From Oscillospiraceae bacterium (GTDB taxonomy: Bacteria > Bacillota > Clostridia > Oscillospirales > Ruminococcaceae), in NCBI GenBank assembly GCA_017465665.1, contig JAFTVU010000030.1, forward strand, positions 1 through 64,000: DNA of 64,000 bases. The letters run 5' to 3'. Shown piece by piece: positions 25,742 through 33,740 of the stretch. The position numbers were made by a program, and so were the translations under genes. Below the pieces are notes generated by a model. The model was not told where the DNA came from. It was given only the letters and a program-made list of their open reading frames with translations, and ran no database searches. Positions within the stretch are counted from its first letter, which is position 1. Every line of letters begins with the position of its first letter.

Positions 25742-26946
25742 TACTTGTCCTCCTTTTCAAATGTCGCTGCCATGTCAAGCAGGGCGAGATCGGAGAACGC
25801 CTTGCCGATGAGCTGCACGCCGCCTGTTACCACTGCAGGCAGACCTGTCAGGGATGCGGGTGCTGTATAAAGAGCCTCGTCAAAGGAGATATACTTGTTT
25901 GCCTTTATATCATCCATGGTGTACGCGCTCTTTCCGCAGGCAGGCATCATAACTGCGTCAAACTCACCGAACAGCTCTGCAAACTTCTCACATACAACGC
26001 GGCGGATACGCAGGGACTTATCATATACCTTCATGTAGTTCTCAGTAGAGAGCGCATCAGAGCCGAAGAGTATAGCGGTCTTGAGCAGCTCGCCGAAAGC
26101 CTCGGTACGGCTGTTTGTGTACAGCTCCTCAATTGTCTTGTAGTTCTTTGTGCGGTAGCCGTACTTTACGCCATCCAGACGGGAAACGTTGTTGCACAGC
26201 TCAGCGCTCATGCATACATTCCATGCTGTCTTTGCGAGAGCAAGTACTGCATCGTCCACCTCAACGAACTCAACGCCCTGCGCTGCCATTACATCACGGA
26301 AATGGTCAAGCTTAGCGCGTGTAGCATCATCAGCGGAAGCTGTGATGGATGCCGCAACTGCAACCCTCTTTATCTTTGTAAATTCTGCGCCGTTCTTTAC
26401 CTTTGCACACTCTGCTTCGGAAAGGCTGGTGCCGTCCTTGTCATCGTGACCTGCGATAGCGGAGAGTATCTCACCGCAAACTGCGGCATTATTCGCCATA
26501 ACTCCGACAGTTTCGCCAGAGCACGCAACTGCGATAGTACCGTATCTGGAAACTGTGCCGTATGTAGGCTTTACAAAGGTCTTTCCGCAGAGCGCCGCAG
26601 CACGTCTGGGAGTGCCGTTGATATCAAAGCAGAGTGCGGCGATCGCTTCATCTGCGTTGAGGAACTCAGCGCACGCATTTGTCAGTGTGCCGTCGTCCTT
26701 TGTGCAGGCACCATAGTTTGAGGTCTCGCCAAGCAGATCTATTGAGAACTCGCCTATATTTGCCTTGCCTGCTATATCGTAGCCCGCAGCAGAAAGCTTT
26801 GAAATAACCTCTGCGTCAAACAGGCTCATGTAACCGTTAAGCATTTTAGATCCGCCTGTTGTGGGCATATCCTTTGTCAGAAAAAGGTCATCCAGCACCA
26901 CTGCATTTGCGGAGGCGTTGTCATTCTTGTTGATATAAATATTCAT
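25741..26946 (-). CDS. gatA: GatA-like amidase subunit lacking the catalytic triad
   Basis: GatA normally hydrolyses glutamine and channels ammonia to GatB. This copy is clearly homologous: GKANIGEFSIDLLGETSNYG, FVKPTYGTVSRYG, VSRLDGVKYGYRTKNYKTIE and SLTGLPAVV align with known GatA. It has 401 residues instead of about 485 and lacks the N-terminal helices. The catalytic Lys (KDN) aligns with Leu (LDD, residues 18-20), the GGSSGGS loop is replaced by an Ala/Asn-rich stretch, and the nucleophile Ser in DTGGS becomes Thr (DINGT, 112). The frame is open throughout, so this is not a frameshift artefact. It is probably a structural or ammonia-dependent subunit. The start at 26946 is chosen over 26952 because GGAGG is 8 bases from it. 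Confidence 0.85.
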   Translation of the reverse strand: MNIYINKNDNASANAVVLDDLFLTKDMPTTGGSKMLNGYMSLFDAEVISKLSAAGYDIAGKANIGEFSIDLLGETSNYGACTKDDGTLTNACAEFLNADEAIAALCFDINGTPRRAAALCGKTFVKPTYGTVSRYGTIAVACSGETVGVMANNAAVCGEILSAIAGHDDKDGTSLSEAECAKVKNGAEFTKIKRVAVAASITASADDATRAKLDHFRDVMAAQGVEFVEVDDAVLALAKTAWNVCMSAELCNNVSRLDGVKYGYRTKNYKTIEELYTNSRTEAFGELLKTAILFGSDALSTENYMKVYDKSLRIRRVVCEKFAELFGEFDAVMMPACGKSAYTMDDIKANKYISFDEALYTAPASLTGLPAVVTGGVQLIGKAFSDLALLDMAATFEKEDK

Positions 26947-26965
26947 GTCCATATCCTCCCGAAAA

Positions 26966-27247
26966 TCACTCTAACAGGCGGGGCACCTGCCAGTAGCCGT
27001 CTGTGGCCTCGGGCGCACCCTGCTGAAGCTCGTCACGGGTGAACAGCTTCTTTTCAACGTCCTCACGGACTACTGTCATGATGGGCATTACATGCACCAT
27101 TCTCTCCACCTGCTCGGTGTCAACGGAGTAGAGCTTGTCTATCTCCTGCTCCTGCTTTGCGAAAAAGGCAAGAACATCTTCCTTCTGCTCCTCTGTAAGG
27201 GCAAGCTGGTTGAGCTTTTCGAGCCTTCTTAAAACATCTCTGTCCAT
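26966..27247 (-). CDS. gatC: Asp/Glu-tRNA amidotransferase subunit C
   Basis: GatC is the small belt subunit that wraps around GatA and stabilises the GatA-GatB contact. The 93-residue protein has the expected N-terminal helix LRRLEKLNQLALTEEQ and the C-terminal VREDV, RDELQQGAPEATDGYWQVPRLLE in order (APE, YWQVP and LLE are the family marks). Length is normal. It follows aspS by 60 bp and precedes gatA by 19 bp. Confidence 0.94.
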   Translation of the reverse strand: MDRDVLRRLEKLNQLALTEEQKEDVLAFFAKQEQEIDKLYSVDTEQVERMVHVMPIMTVVREDVEKKLFTRDELQQGAPEATDGYWQVPRLLE

Positions 27248-27268
27248 GTGTTTATCCTTTCATAAAGC

Positions 27269-27292
27269 GGGCGGAATGCGGACACTCCGCCC
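27269..27292 (-). other. Hairpin between aspS and gatC
   Basis: GGGCGGA (27269-27275) pairs with TCCGCCC (27286-27292) around a 10-nt loop. There is no T-run on the minus strand, so it may be an RNA processing or stability element within the operon rather than a terminator. Confidence 0.5.
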
Positions 27293-27307
27293 TACGATGA
27301 CTAATAA

Positions 27308-29059
27308 TTAATCTCTAACCTTGATGTGGACCTCGCGAAGCTGCTGCTCTGTTACATCGCCGGGAGCGCCCATCATAACGTCCTGAGCATTACCGTTGAG
27401 CGGGAATGCAATAACATCACGGATAGTCTCCTCACCTGCGATGAGCATGATCATTCTGTCAACGCCGGGAGCCATACCTGCATGAGGAGGAGCACCGAAC
27501 TGGAATGCGTTGTACAGTGCGCCGAACTTAGCCTTGACATCCTCCTCACCATAGCCGGCGATCTCGAATGCCTTCTTCATGATATCAGGGTTGTGGTTAC
27601 GAACTGCACCGGAGGAGAGCTCAATACCGTTACATACGATGTCGTACTGGTAAGCGAAGATCTCCAGCGGATCCTTGTTGAGGAGCGCATCCAGACCGCC
27701 CTGGGGCATAGAGAAAGGATTGTGTGTGAAGTCGATCTTGTTTGTTTCTGTGTTCAGCTCGTACATGGGGAAGTCCACAATGAAGCAGAACTCAAACTTG
27801 CTGTCGTCAATGAGATTCATGCGGTTTGCGACCTCAGTTCTGATCTGACCTGCAAACTTGGGTGCGTTCTTAGCGCTGTCAGCGATGAAGTACAGAACGT
27901 CGCCGACCTGCAGCTCGCAGCGATCTGCCAGCTCCTTACGCTGAGCATCATCCAGGAACTTATCGATAGGACCGTTGTACTTGAAGCCGCCGTTCTCGCC
28001 CTCCTCAACCTTGAAGTAGCCGAGACCCTTCATGCCCACTTCCTGAGTAGCGAAGTCCTCCATGTTCTTGAAGAAGCTCTTGGACTGGCTCGCCATCTGA
28101 GGAACACGGATACCTCTTACGCACTTGTTGCAGAAAGGCTTGAAATCGCTGTCAATGAACAGATCGGACAGCTCCTTGATAACGAGAGGGTTACGCAGAT
28201 CGGGCTTATCTGTACCATAGGTCAACATAGCCTCTGCGAAAGGAATACGTCTGAAAGGAGGCTTTACGACTTCCTTATCGGAGAACTCCTTGAATGTGTT
28301 GTATACAACAGTTTCAGCAACCTCAAATACATCCTCCTGCTCAGCGAATGCCATCTCAAAGTCGAGCTGGTAGAACTCACCGGGGGAACGATCCTGTCTT
28401 GCATCCTCATCACGGAAGCAAGGTGCGATCTGGAAGTAGCGATCAAAGCCGCTTGTCATAAGTAGCTGCTTGAACTGCTGAGGAGCCTGAGGCAGAGCGT
28501 AGAACTTGCCCTTATGCTTTCTGCTGGGTACGAGGTAGTCACGAGCGCCCTCGGGAGAGGAAGCTGTCAGGATAGGAGTCTGGATCTCTAAGAAGCCCAT
28601 CTCCTCCATCTGGCGTCTGAGATAGCTGAGTATCTTAGCGCGCAGTACTATATTATCGTGGATCTTGTTGTTTCTGAGGTCAAGGTAGCGGTACTTCAGA
28701 CGGATATCCTCACGGGTCTGTGTGGAAGCGGATATCTCGAAAGGCAGGCTCTGACGGCAGGGACCGAGAATCTCCAGTGTGTCAGCCTTGAGCTCTACCA
28801 TACCGGTCGCGAGCTTGGGGTTTACTGTTTCCTCATCTCTCTTGGTAACTGTACCTGTTACCTTTACTACAGTCTCCTTGGACACGCCCTCGAGCAGACT
28901 GTCGCTGGACAGTACTACCTGAGTAACGCCGTAGTGATCTCTCAGGTCAAGGAAGATAACGCCGCCATGATCGCGGATAGTATCCACCCAGCCTGTCAGA
29001 GCGGCGCTCTGACCGATGTGGTCTGTGTTCAGTTCATTACAGGTGTGGCTTCTAAGCAT
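27308..29059 (-). CDS. aspS: Aspartyl-tRNA synthetase, probably non-discriminating
   Basis: AspRS charges tRNAAsp with aspartate; non-discriminating forms also make Asp-tRNAAsn for GatCAB. The 583-residue bacterial-type enzyme has an N-terminal OB fold (GWVDTIRDHGGVIFLDLRD), class II motif 2 (FRDEDARQDRSPGEFYQLDFE), the bacterial insertion domain, and motif 3 (GAPPHAGMAPGVDRMIML). His31 in RDHGG matches the residue reported for non-discriminating bacterial AspRS, where discriminating enzymes carry Leu. The co-operonic gatCAB and an Asn-type T-box agree. AAAAGGAG precedes the ATG by 8 bases. Confidence 0.95.
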   Translation of the reverse strand: MLRSHTCNELNTDHIGQSAALTGWVDTIRDHGGVIFLDLRDHYGVTQVVLSSDSLLEGVSKETVVKVTGTVTKRDEETVNPKLATGMVELKADTLEILGPCRQSLPFEISASTQTREDIRLKYRYLDLRNNKIHDNIVLRAKILSYLRRQMEEMGFLEIQTPILTASSPEGARDYLVPSRKHKGKFYALPQAPQQFKQLLMTSGFDRYFQIAPCFRDEDARQDRSPGEFYQLDFEMAFAEQEDVFEVAETVVYNTFKEFSDKEVVKPPFRRIPFAEAMLTYGTDKPDLRNPLVIKELSDLFIDSDFKPFCNKCVRGIRVPQMASQSKSFFKNMEDFATQEVGMKGLGYFKVEEGENGGFKYNGPIDKFLDDAQRKELADRCELQVGDVLYFIADSAKNAPKFAGQIRTEVANRMNLIDDSKFEFCFIVDFPMYELNTETNKIDFTHNPFSMPQGGLDALLNKDPLEIFAYQYDIVCNGIELSSGAVRNHNPDIMKKAFEIAGYGEEDVKAKFGALYNAFQFGAPPHAGMAPGVDRMIMLIAGEETIRDVIAFPLNGNAQDVMMGAPGDVTEQQLREVHIKVRD

Positions 29060-29132
29060 ATTGTTTTCTCCTTTTCAAATATATTTTTTTGATATGCTTA
29101 CTATCGGTGAACAGCTCTTTTCCGTAAAAAAC

Positions 29133-29379
29133 AAAAAAGACGCCGTTCGCCCGAACATGGGACGAAAGACATCTTCCGCGATACCACCCAAATTGATCGT
29201 TGCCGATCCACTCAATTTCATCTTTACGCAATGTAACGTGCGGTTCTACTGACGTGCTTTCACACGCGTTCTTCCGCAGGCTCAGGAGCGTTTTTCCCTC
29301 AGGCGCACTGCCGTGTTCACACCAGCGACGGCTCTCTGTGAATGCGTTGACCTTGGTACTCTTTCCATCACAGCCAATT
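29133..29379 (-). promoter_or_regulatory. T-box leader with an Asn (AAC) specifier
   Basis: On the minus strand the leader contains AGAGAG (29339-29334), GCTGGTGTGAAC of the Stem I apex, a Stem III hairpin GATCG/CGATC, and the T-box core GGGTGGTATCGCGG (29189-29176). A terminator hairpin (29173-29139) with six Ts (29138-29133) closes it. Aligning the 3' side of Stem I to the well-known glyQS layout (GAAA, specifier, purine, four bases, UGAG) gives GAAA-AAC-G-CTCC-TGAG. The specifier is therefore AAC at 29292-29290, for Asn rather than Asp. Uncharged tRNAAsn should allow read-through into aspS-gatCAB. Confidence 0.93.
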
Positions 29380-29385
29380 TAGTAT

Positions 29386-29414
29386 AGTATAGCACATTTT
29401 TTATCCGATGTCAA
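29386..29414 (-). promoter_or_regulatory. aspS-gatCAB operon promoter
   Basis: On the minus strand TTGACA (29409-29414), 17 bp, TATACT (29386-29391). A second overlapping TATACT lies at 29381-29386. Confidence 0.93.
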
Positions 29415-29511
29415 TATTTTTGAAGAAATTTCTTCGCAAAAAACTTGCGCTCACCGATGACGGGAAACGGCATATAATGTGGTATATTTATCCTGATACG
29501 GAGGTGAAGCT

Positions 29512-29775
29512 ATGCAGAACGAACACACACTGAACGAGCTTGGAACAGGCCGCAGAGCAATCGTGGTGAAGCTGAGAGCTCACGGCAGTATGCGGCGGCG
29601 TCTGCTTGATATAGGGCTCACAGAGGGAGCAGCAGTGGAATGTGTGGGAAGAAGTCCTGCAGGCGATCCTGCAGCATATCTCATACGCGGCGCGGTGATC
29701 GCCATACGCTCCGAGGACAGCATCGACGTAGTCATAGAACAGGAGGTCAGCAATAATGCCCTCAGTCAAGAATGA
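29512..29775 (+). CDS. feoA: Ferrous iron transport protein A
   Basis: FeoA is a small SH3-like cytosolic protein that modulates the FeoB iron pump. The 87-residue protein fits the family: LNELGTGRRAIVVKLRAHGS, MRRRLLDIGLTEGAAVECV, YLIRGAVIAIR. GGAGGTGAAGCT precedes the ATG. It overlaps feoB by 20 bp, so translation is coupled. A TATAAT box (29473-29478) lies upstream, but I find no well-spaced -35 box, and no Fur box is obvious by eye. Confidence 0.92.
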   Translation: MQNEHTLNELGTGRRAIVVKLRAHGSMRRRLLDIGLTEGAAVECVGRSPAGDPAAYLIRGAVIAIRSEDSIDVVIEQEVSNNALSQE

Positions 29776-31840
29776 TATAAAACAAAACGAGATCAGCATA
29801 ACGCTGGCAGGCAATCCGAACGTTGGCAAGAGCACGCTTTTCAACGCGCTTACAGGCATGAACCAGCATACAGGCAACTGGGCAGGAAAGACCGTAGAAA
29901 CAGCCCAGGGCAGGTTCACTTACAACGGAAAAGCATATCTCATCACTGATATCCCGGGCACCTATTCCCTGCTGCCGCATTCCGCGGAGGAGGAGGTCGC
30001 ACGGGATCATCTCTGCCTTTCAGTGCCGCAATTCACCATAGTTGTATGTGATGCTGCGTGTCTGGAGCGAGGACTTAATCTGACGCTTCAGGTAATGGAG
30101 CTTTGCCCGCGCACTATCCTGTGCGTAAATCTCATTGATGAAGCCGATCGCCGCGGTATACATCCCGATCTAACACTGCTTTCCAAAAAGCTCGGTATAC
30201 CCGTCTGCAAGACTAATGCACACGATAAAAACAGCCTTTCCGCTCTTACAGAGCTGCTGGATTCCCCTGCTGACAGATTTCACCCTGTACTACCAAGATA
30301 CGCACCTGCCATCGAACACGCAGTGGCTGCGACCGAGCCTGCCGTAAGACGATATCTCGGCAAAAGCATAAACACAAGATTTGTGGCGCTGCGGCTGCTT
30401 GAGGGCGATAACGAGCTGCTACACAAGATCTGCTCAAAGCATGGGCTTGAAGATATACCCGAGGAGCTTCTTACCGCCGCAGAATACGGCAAGGAGATAC
30501 TTGCATCAGAAAACATAACTACAGATCATCTTCGAGATATGCTTGTATCGGGCATAATGAAAAGCGCGGAGAACGCCTGCCATGGTGCAGTAAAGCTCAC
30601 AGGCAGAGAGCATCTCCGCGACAGAAAGATCGACCGCGTACTGACAGGAAAACATACGGCATATCCCATAATGCTTGCGCTTTTGCTGATCGTTTTTTGG
30701 CTGACCGTCACAGGTGCGAATTATCCCTCCGCACTGCTGTCAGAGGGGCTTTTCCGGCTCGGTGACAGGATATCTGAGCTATTCGTTATGTGCAATGCTC
30801 CAGAATGGCTTAGAGGAATCATCGTAGACGGAGCATACCGCGTACTTGCATGGGTCGTTTCGGTAATGCTACCGCCTATGGCAATATTCTTTCCTTTATT
30901 CACACTGCTGGAGGATTCGGGATATCTGCCCCGCATCGCATATAATCTCGACAAACCGTTTAAAAAATGCAGTGCCTGCGGTAAACAAGCACTTACGATG
31001 GCAATGGGCTTCGGCTGCAATGCTGCAGGAGTTACAGGCTGCCGTATCATAGATTCAAAGCGCGAGCGGCTCATCGCAATACTTACAAATTCTTTTGTGC
31101 CATGCAACGGTAGATTTCCTACCATGATAGCAGTGCTGACGATGTTCTTTACCGCTGCGATAGGAGGTCTTGCAGGCTCGGTGCTTTCCGCCGTTCTGCT
31201 CACGATAGTAATTCTGCTCGGCATCGGGATGACTTTTCTGATGTCGCGGCTGCTGTCAAAGACTCTCCTGCGCGGTGAACCGTCTGCTTTCACGCTTGAG
31301 CTTCCTCCCTACCGCAGGCCACAGATAGGCAAAGTGATAGTGCGCTCAATGCTTGACAGGACTCTGTTCGTGCTCGGCAGAGCCGCCGCGGTTGCTGCAC
31401 CCGCAGGAATAATTATCTGGCTGATGGCTAATCTCTCGGTGGATGGCGTAACACTGCTCACTCACTGCACAGAATTTCTTGACCCTTTTGCTCAGCTGCT
31501 CGGACTTGACGGCGTAATTCTGATGGCATTTATTCTAGGACTGCCCGCAAACGAAATAGTAGTACCTATAATAATCATGGCATACACAGCTCAGGGCAGT
31601 ATTACCGAGCTTGATCTCGCAAGTATGCAGCAATTGTTCATACAGAACGGCTGGACGTGGGTAACAGCCGTGTGCGTGATACTGTTTTCGCTCATGCACT
31701 GGCCCTGCTCCACTACGATACTGACTGTCAAAAAGGAGACAGGCGGATGGAAATGGGCAGCGCTTTCCGCAATTCTTCCAACAGTCGCAGGAATGATATC
31801 CTGCTTCCTGTTCGCAAGCATAGCACGCTTGTTCATATAA
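29756..31840 (+). CDS. feoB: Ferrous iron transporter B
   Basis: FeoB imports Fe2+ across the membrane. The 694-residue protein has an N-terminal G domain (G1 GNPNVGKSTLFN, G3 DIPGTYSL, G4 NLIDE), a GDI-like helical spacer, and a transmembrane part. The gate motifs are in the two halves: PPMAIFFPLFTLLEDSGYLPRIAY in parts (LLEDSGYLPR), FGCNAAGV, FVPCNGRFPT, LGLPANEIVVP. The order and length are normal for the short FeoB type. GGAGGT precedes the start inside feoA. A hairpin terminator facing the opposite strand lies just after it. Confidence 0.96.
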   Translation: MPSVKNDIKQNEISITLAGNPNVGKSTLFNALTGMNQHTGNWAGKTVETAQGRFTYNGKAYLITDIPGTYSLLPHSAEEEVARDHLCLSVPQFTIVVCDAACLERGLNLTLQVMELCPRTILCVNLIDEADRRGIHPDLTLLSKKLGIPVCKTNAHDKNSLSALTELLDSPADRFHPVLPRYAPAIEHAVAATEPAVRRYLGKSINTRFVALRLLEGDNELLHKICSKHGLEDIPEELLTAAEYGKEILASENITTDHLRDMLVSGIMKSAENACHGAVKLTGREHLRDRKIDRVLTGKHTAYPIMLALLLIVFWLTVTGANYPSALLSEGLFRLGDRISELFVMCNAPEWLRGIIVDGAYRVLAWVVSVMLPPMAIFFPLFTLLEDSGYLPRIAYNLDKPFKKCSACGKQALTMAMGFGCNAAGVTGCRIIDSKRERLIAILTNSFVPCNGRFPTMIAVLTMFFTAAIGGLAGSVLSAVLLTIVILLGIGMTFLMSRLLSKTLLRGEPSAFTLELPPYRRPQIGKVIVRSMLDRTLFVLGRAAAVAAPAGIIIWLMANLSVDGVTLLTHCTEFLDPFAQLLGLDGVILMAFILGLPANEIVVPIIIMAYTAQGSITELDLASMQQLFIQNGWTWVTAVCVILFSLMHWPCSTTILTVKKETGGWKWAALSAILPTVAGMISCFLFASIARLFI

Positions 31841-31850
31841 GTCTGCAAAC

Positions 31851-31880
31851 ATAAAAACGGACAGTCATCGGACTGTCCGT
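31851..31880 (-). terminator. ABC exporter operon terminator
   Basis: ACGGACAGTC (31857-31866) pairs with GACTGTCCGT (31871-31880). On the minus strand TTTTATGTTT follows. It lies between convergent feoB and the exporter. Confidence 0.9.
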
Positions 31881-31886
31881 AAATTA

Positions 31887-33740
31887 TTATGTTGCAATTC
31901 CTGCGAACTGGCTCTGATAGAGATTGAAATACGCGCCGCGCTTAGCAAGAAGCTCCTCGTGGTCGCCTGCTTCGATGACCTTTCCGCCGCCCAGAACAAC
32001 TATCTTGTCAGCGTCGCGGATGGTGGAAAGACGATGTGCAATGATAAGACTTGTTCTTCCCTTCATCAGCGCTATCATAGCCGCCTGTATGTGCATTTCA
32101 GTTCTGGTATCGATACTTGATGTAGCCTCGTCCAGAATGAGTATCTTCGGGTCTGCCAGAACCGCTCTTGCTATTGCAATAAGCTGACGCTGTCCCTGGG
32201 AAAGATTGCTGCCGCCCTCAGTAAGAACGGTATCGTAACCGTCTGCCAGCTTGGAAGCAAAATCATGCACTCTTGCAAGCTTTGCCGCTTCGATGACTTC
32301 CTCGTCTGTTGCATCGATACGTCCGTAGCGGATGTTGTCTGCTATAGTTCCCGTAAAGATAACGGTATCCTGAAGCACCATGCCGATACTGCCGCGCAGC
32401 TTATCCTTTGGAATTGACATTATATCCTGTCCGTCAAGTGTGATGCTGCCGCCGTCGATATCATAGAAACGGGTAAGCAGATTTATTACTGTTGTCTTGC
32501 CGCTGCCTGTTGCGCCTACGATAGCTATCTTCTGACCGCTCTCCACCCAAAGGTCGAAATCGGTCAGGACAGGCTCGCCCTCCACATAGGAGAACTGCAC
32601 ATCCTTGAAATTGATATCGCCCTCAACGTTTTCGATCTCAAACGGCTCATTGCCGTTGTCGATCTCGGGCTCAGCGTCCATTATCTCAAAAACACGCTCC
32701 GCACCTGCAAGTGCCGACTGAAGCTGCGCGTACTGGTTAGCTATCTCATTGATGGGACGTGTAAACTGCTTTGAATAAGTGATGAATGCCTGAATAGTAC
32801 CGATGGAGATGATGCCCTCAATTGCAAACCATCCTCCGAAAGCAGCTATCAGCAGAAAGCCGATATTTCCTATACAGTTCATGCACGGACCCATCGAGCC
32901 GCCCAGTATCTGCGCCTTTATACCGATATTTCTCAGCTCATCGCTTGTCTTGTTGAAATCCTCGCACACGCGCTTTTCACGGGTGTACGCCTTTACTGTC
33001 TTGTAGCCGCTTACAGCCTCCTCGATCTGACCGTTGAGCTGACCCAGCTTTGCCTGCTGCATGGGGAAATATTTTCTCATGAGCTTTGAAAGATTACGGG
33101 ATACGAACAGCGTAAGCACAATGGTGATCATGCTGATAAGCGTAAGCTGCCATGAATAGATAAGCATCATCGTAAAGCAGCCTATCAGCATTATAATGCC
33201 CGACACCAGCGAGCCGAGCGACTGAGAAACGGAATTGGACACATTCTCAACGTCGTTTGTCATACGGCTCATGATATCACCATGCTTGTGAGTATCCATG
33301 TAGCTTATAGGAAGTCTCGAAATACGAGCGAAAAGATCCTTACGCATTATCCTTACAGTGTACTGCGAGAGCTTTGCCGCAAAGATATTCTGGAAATACG
33401 ACATCACCGCAGATACGAGATATACTCCGCCCATAACTGCGAGCCATTTTACAAGCTCCTCAAGGTCAACGATCGGGTGCTCCTCAGTAAAGGTGATTGA
33501 ATCTATCGCCTTAGCCTGAAGCGACGGAGCAATGATATTGAGCAATGTAGCGATAAGCATTACCGCCAGCATCGCAAACAGCAGATTTTTGTTCTTTCCT
33601 ATGTATGTAAGGATCCTGCCGAGAGAGGCTTTCACATTCTTAGGCTTTTCCTTTGGCATACCCATAGCACCCGGGCCGCCTCTTCCGCCCGGACGGAGAT
33701 TTATCACGGGCTGCTGCTTGTTATCAGCCAACCTGCTCAT
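31887..33740 (-). CDS. ABC exporter half-transporter, catalytically competent subunit
   Basis: This 617-residue protein joins six membrane helices (ABC type I exporter fold, about 45-340) to a nucleotide-binding domain. Walker A is GATGSGKTT, the Q-loop lies before VLQDTVIF, the signature is LSQGQRQ, Walker B ILILDEATSSID with the catalytic Glu, and the H-loop is IAHRL. The N-terminal extension is Gly/Pro-rich (GGRGGPGAMGMP). It overlaps the partner gene by 17 bp. With the degenerate partner it should form a heterodimeric exporter like TM287/288 or LmrCD, exporting drugs, peptides or lipids. The start directly follows a GAGAGGGGG run. Confidence 0.93.
   Translation of the reverse strand: MSRLADNKQQPVINLRPGGRGGPGAMGMPKEKPKNVKASLGRILTYIGKNKNLLFAMLAVMLIATLLNIIAPSLQAKAIDSITFTEEHPIVDLEELVKWLAVMGGVYLVSAVMSYFQNIFAAKLSQYTVRIMRKDLFARISRLPISYMDTHKHGDIMSRMTNDVENVSNSVSQSLGSLVSGIIMLIGCFTMMLIYSWQLTLISMITIVLTLFVSRNLSKLMRKYFPMQQAKLGQLNGQIEEAVSGYKTVKAYTREKRVCEDFNKTSDELRNIGIKAQILGGSMGPCMNCIGNIGFLLIAAFGGWFAIEGIISIGTIQAFITYSKQFTRPINEIANQYAQLQSALAGAERVFEIMDAEPEIDNGNEPFEIENVEGDINFKDVQFSYVEGEPVLTDFDLWVESGQKIAIVGATGSGKTTVINLLTRFYDIDGGSITLDGQDIMSIPKDKLRGSIGMVLQDTVIFTGTIADNIRYGRIDATDEEVIEAAKLARVHDFASKLADGYDTVLTEGGSNLSQGQRQLIAIARAVLADPKILILDEATSSIDTRTEMHIQAAMIALMKGRTSLIIAHRLSTIRDADKIVVLGGGKVIEAGDHEELLAKRGAYFNLYQSQFAGIAT

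Noticed and set aside
25741..26946. GatA divergence explained by sequencing frameshifts
   Set aside because: The frame is open and homologous blocks are collinear on both sides of the lost motifs. Paired frameshifts would have scrambled them.
27269..27292. Terminator within the aspS-gatC gap
   Set aside because: No T-run on the minus strand and only a 7-bp stem; it would uncouple genes that work together.
27326..28465. 379-codon plus-strand ORF opposite aspS
   Set aside because: aspS is certain; the opposite frame is Leu/Val/His-rich and featureless.
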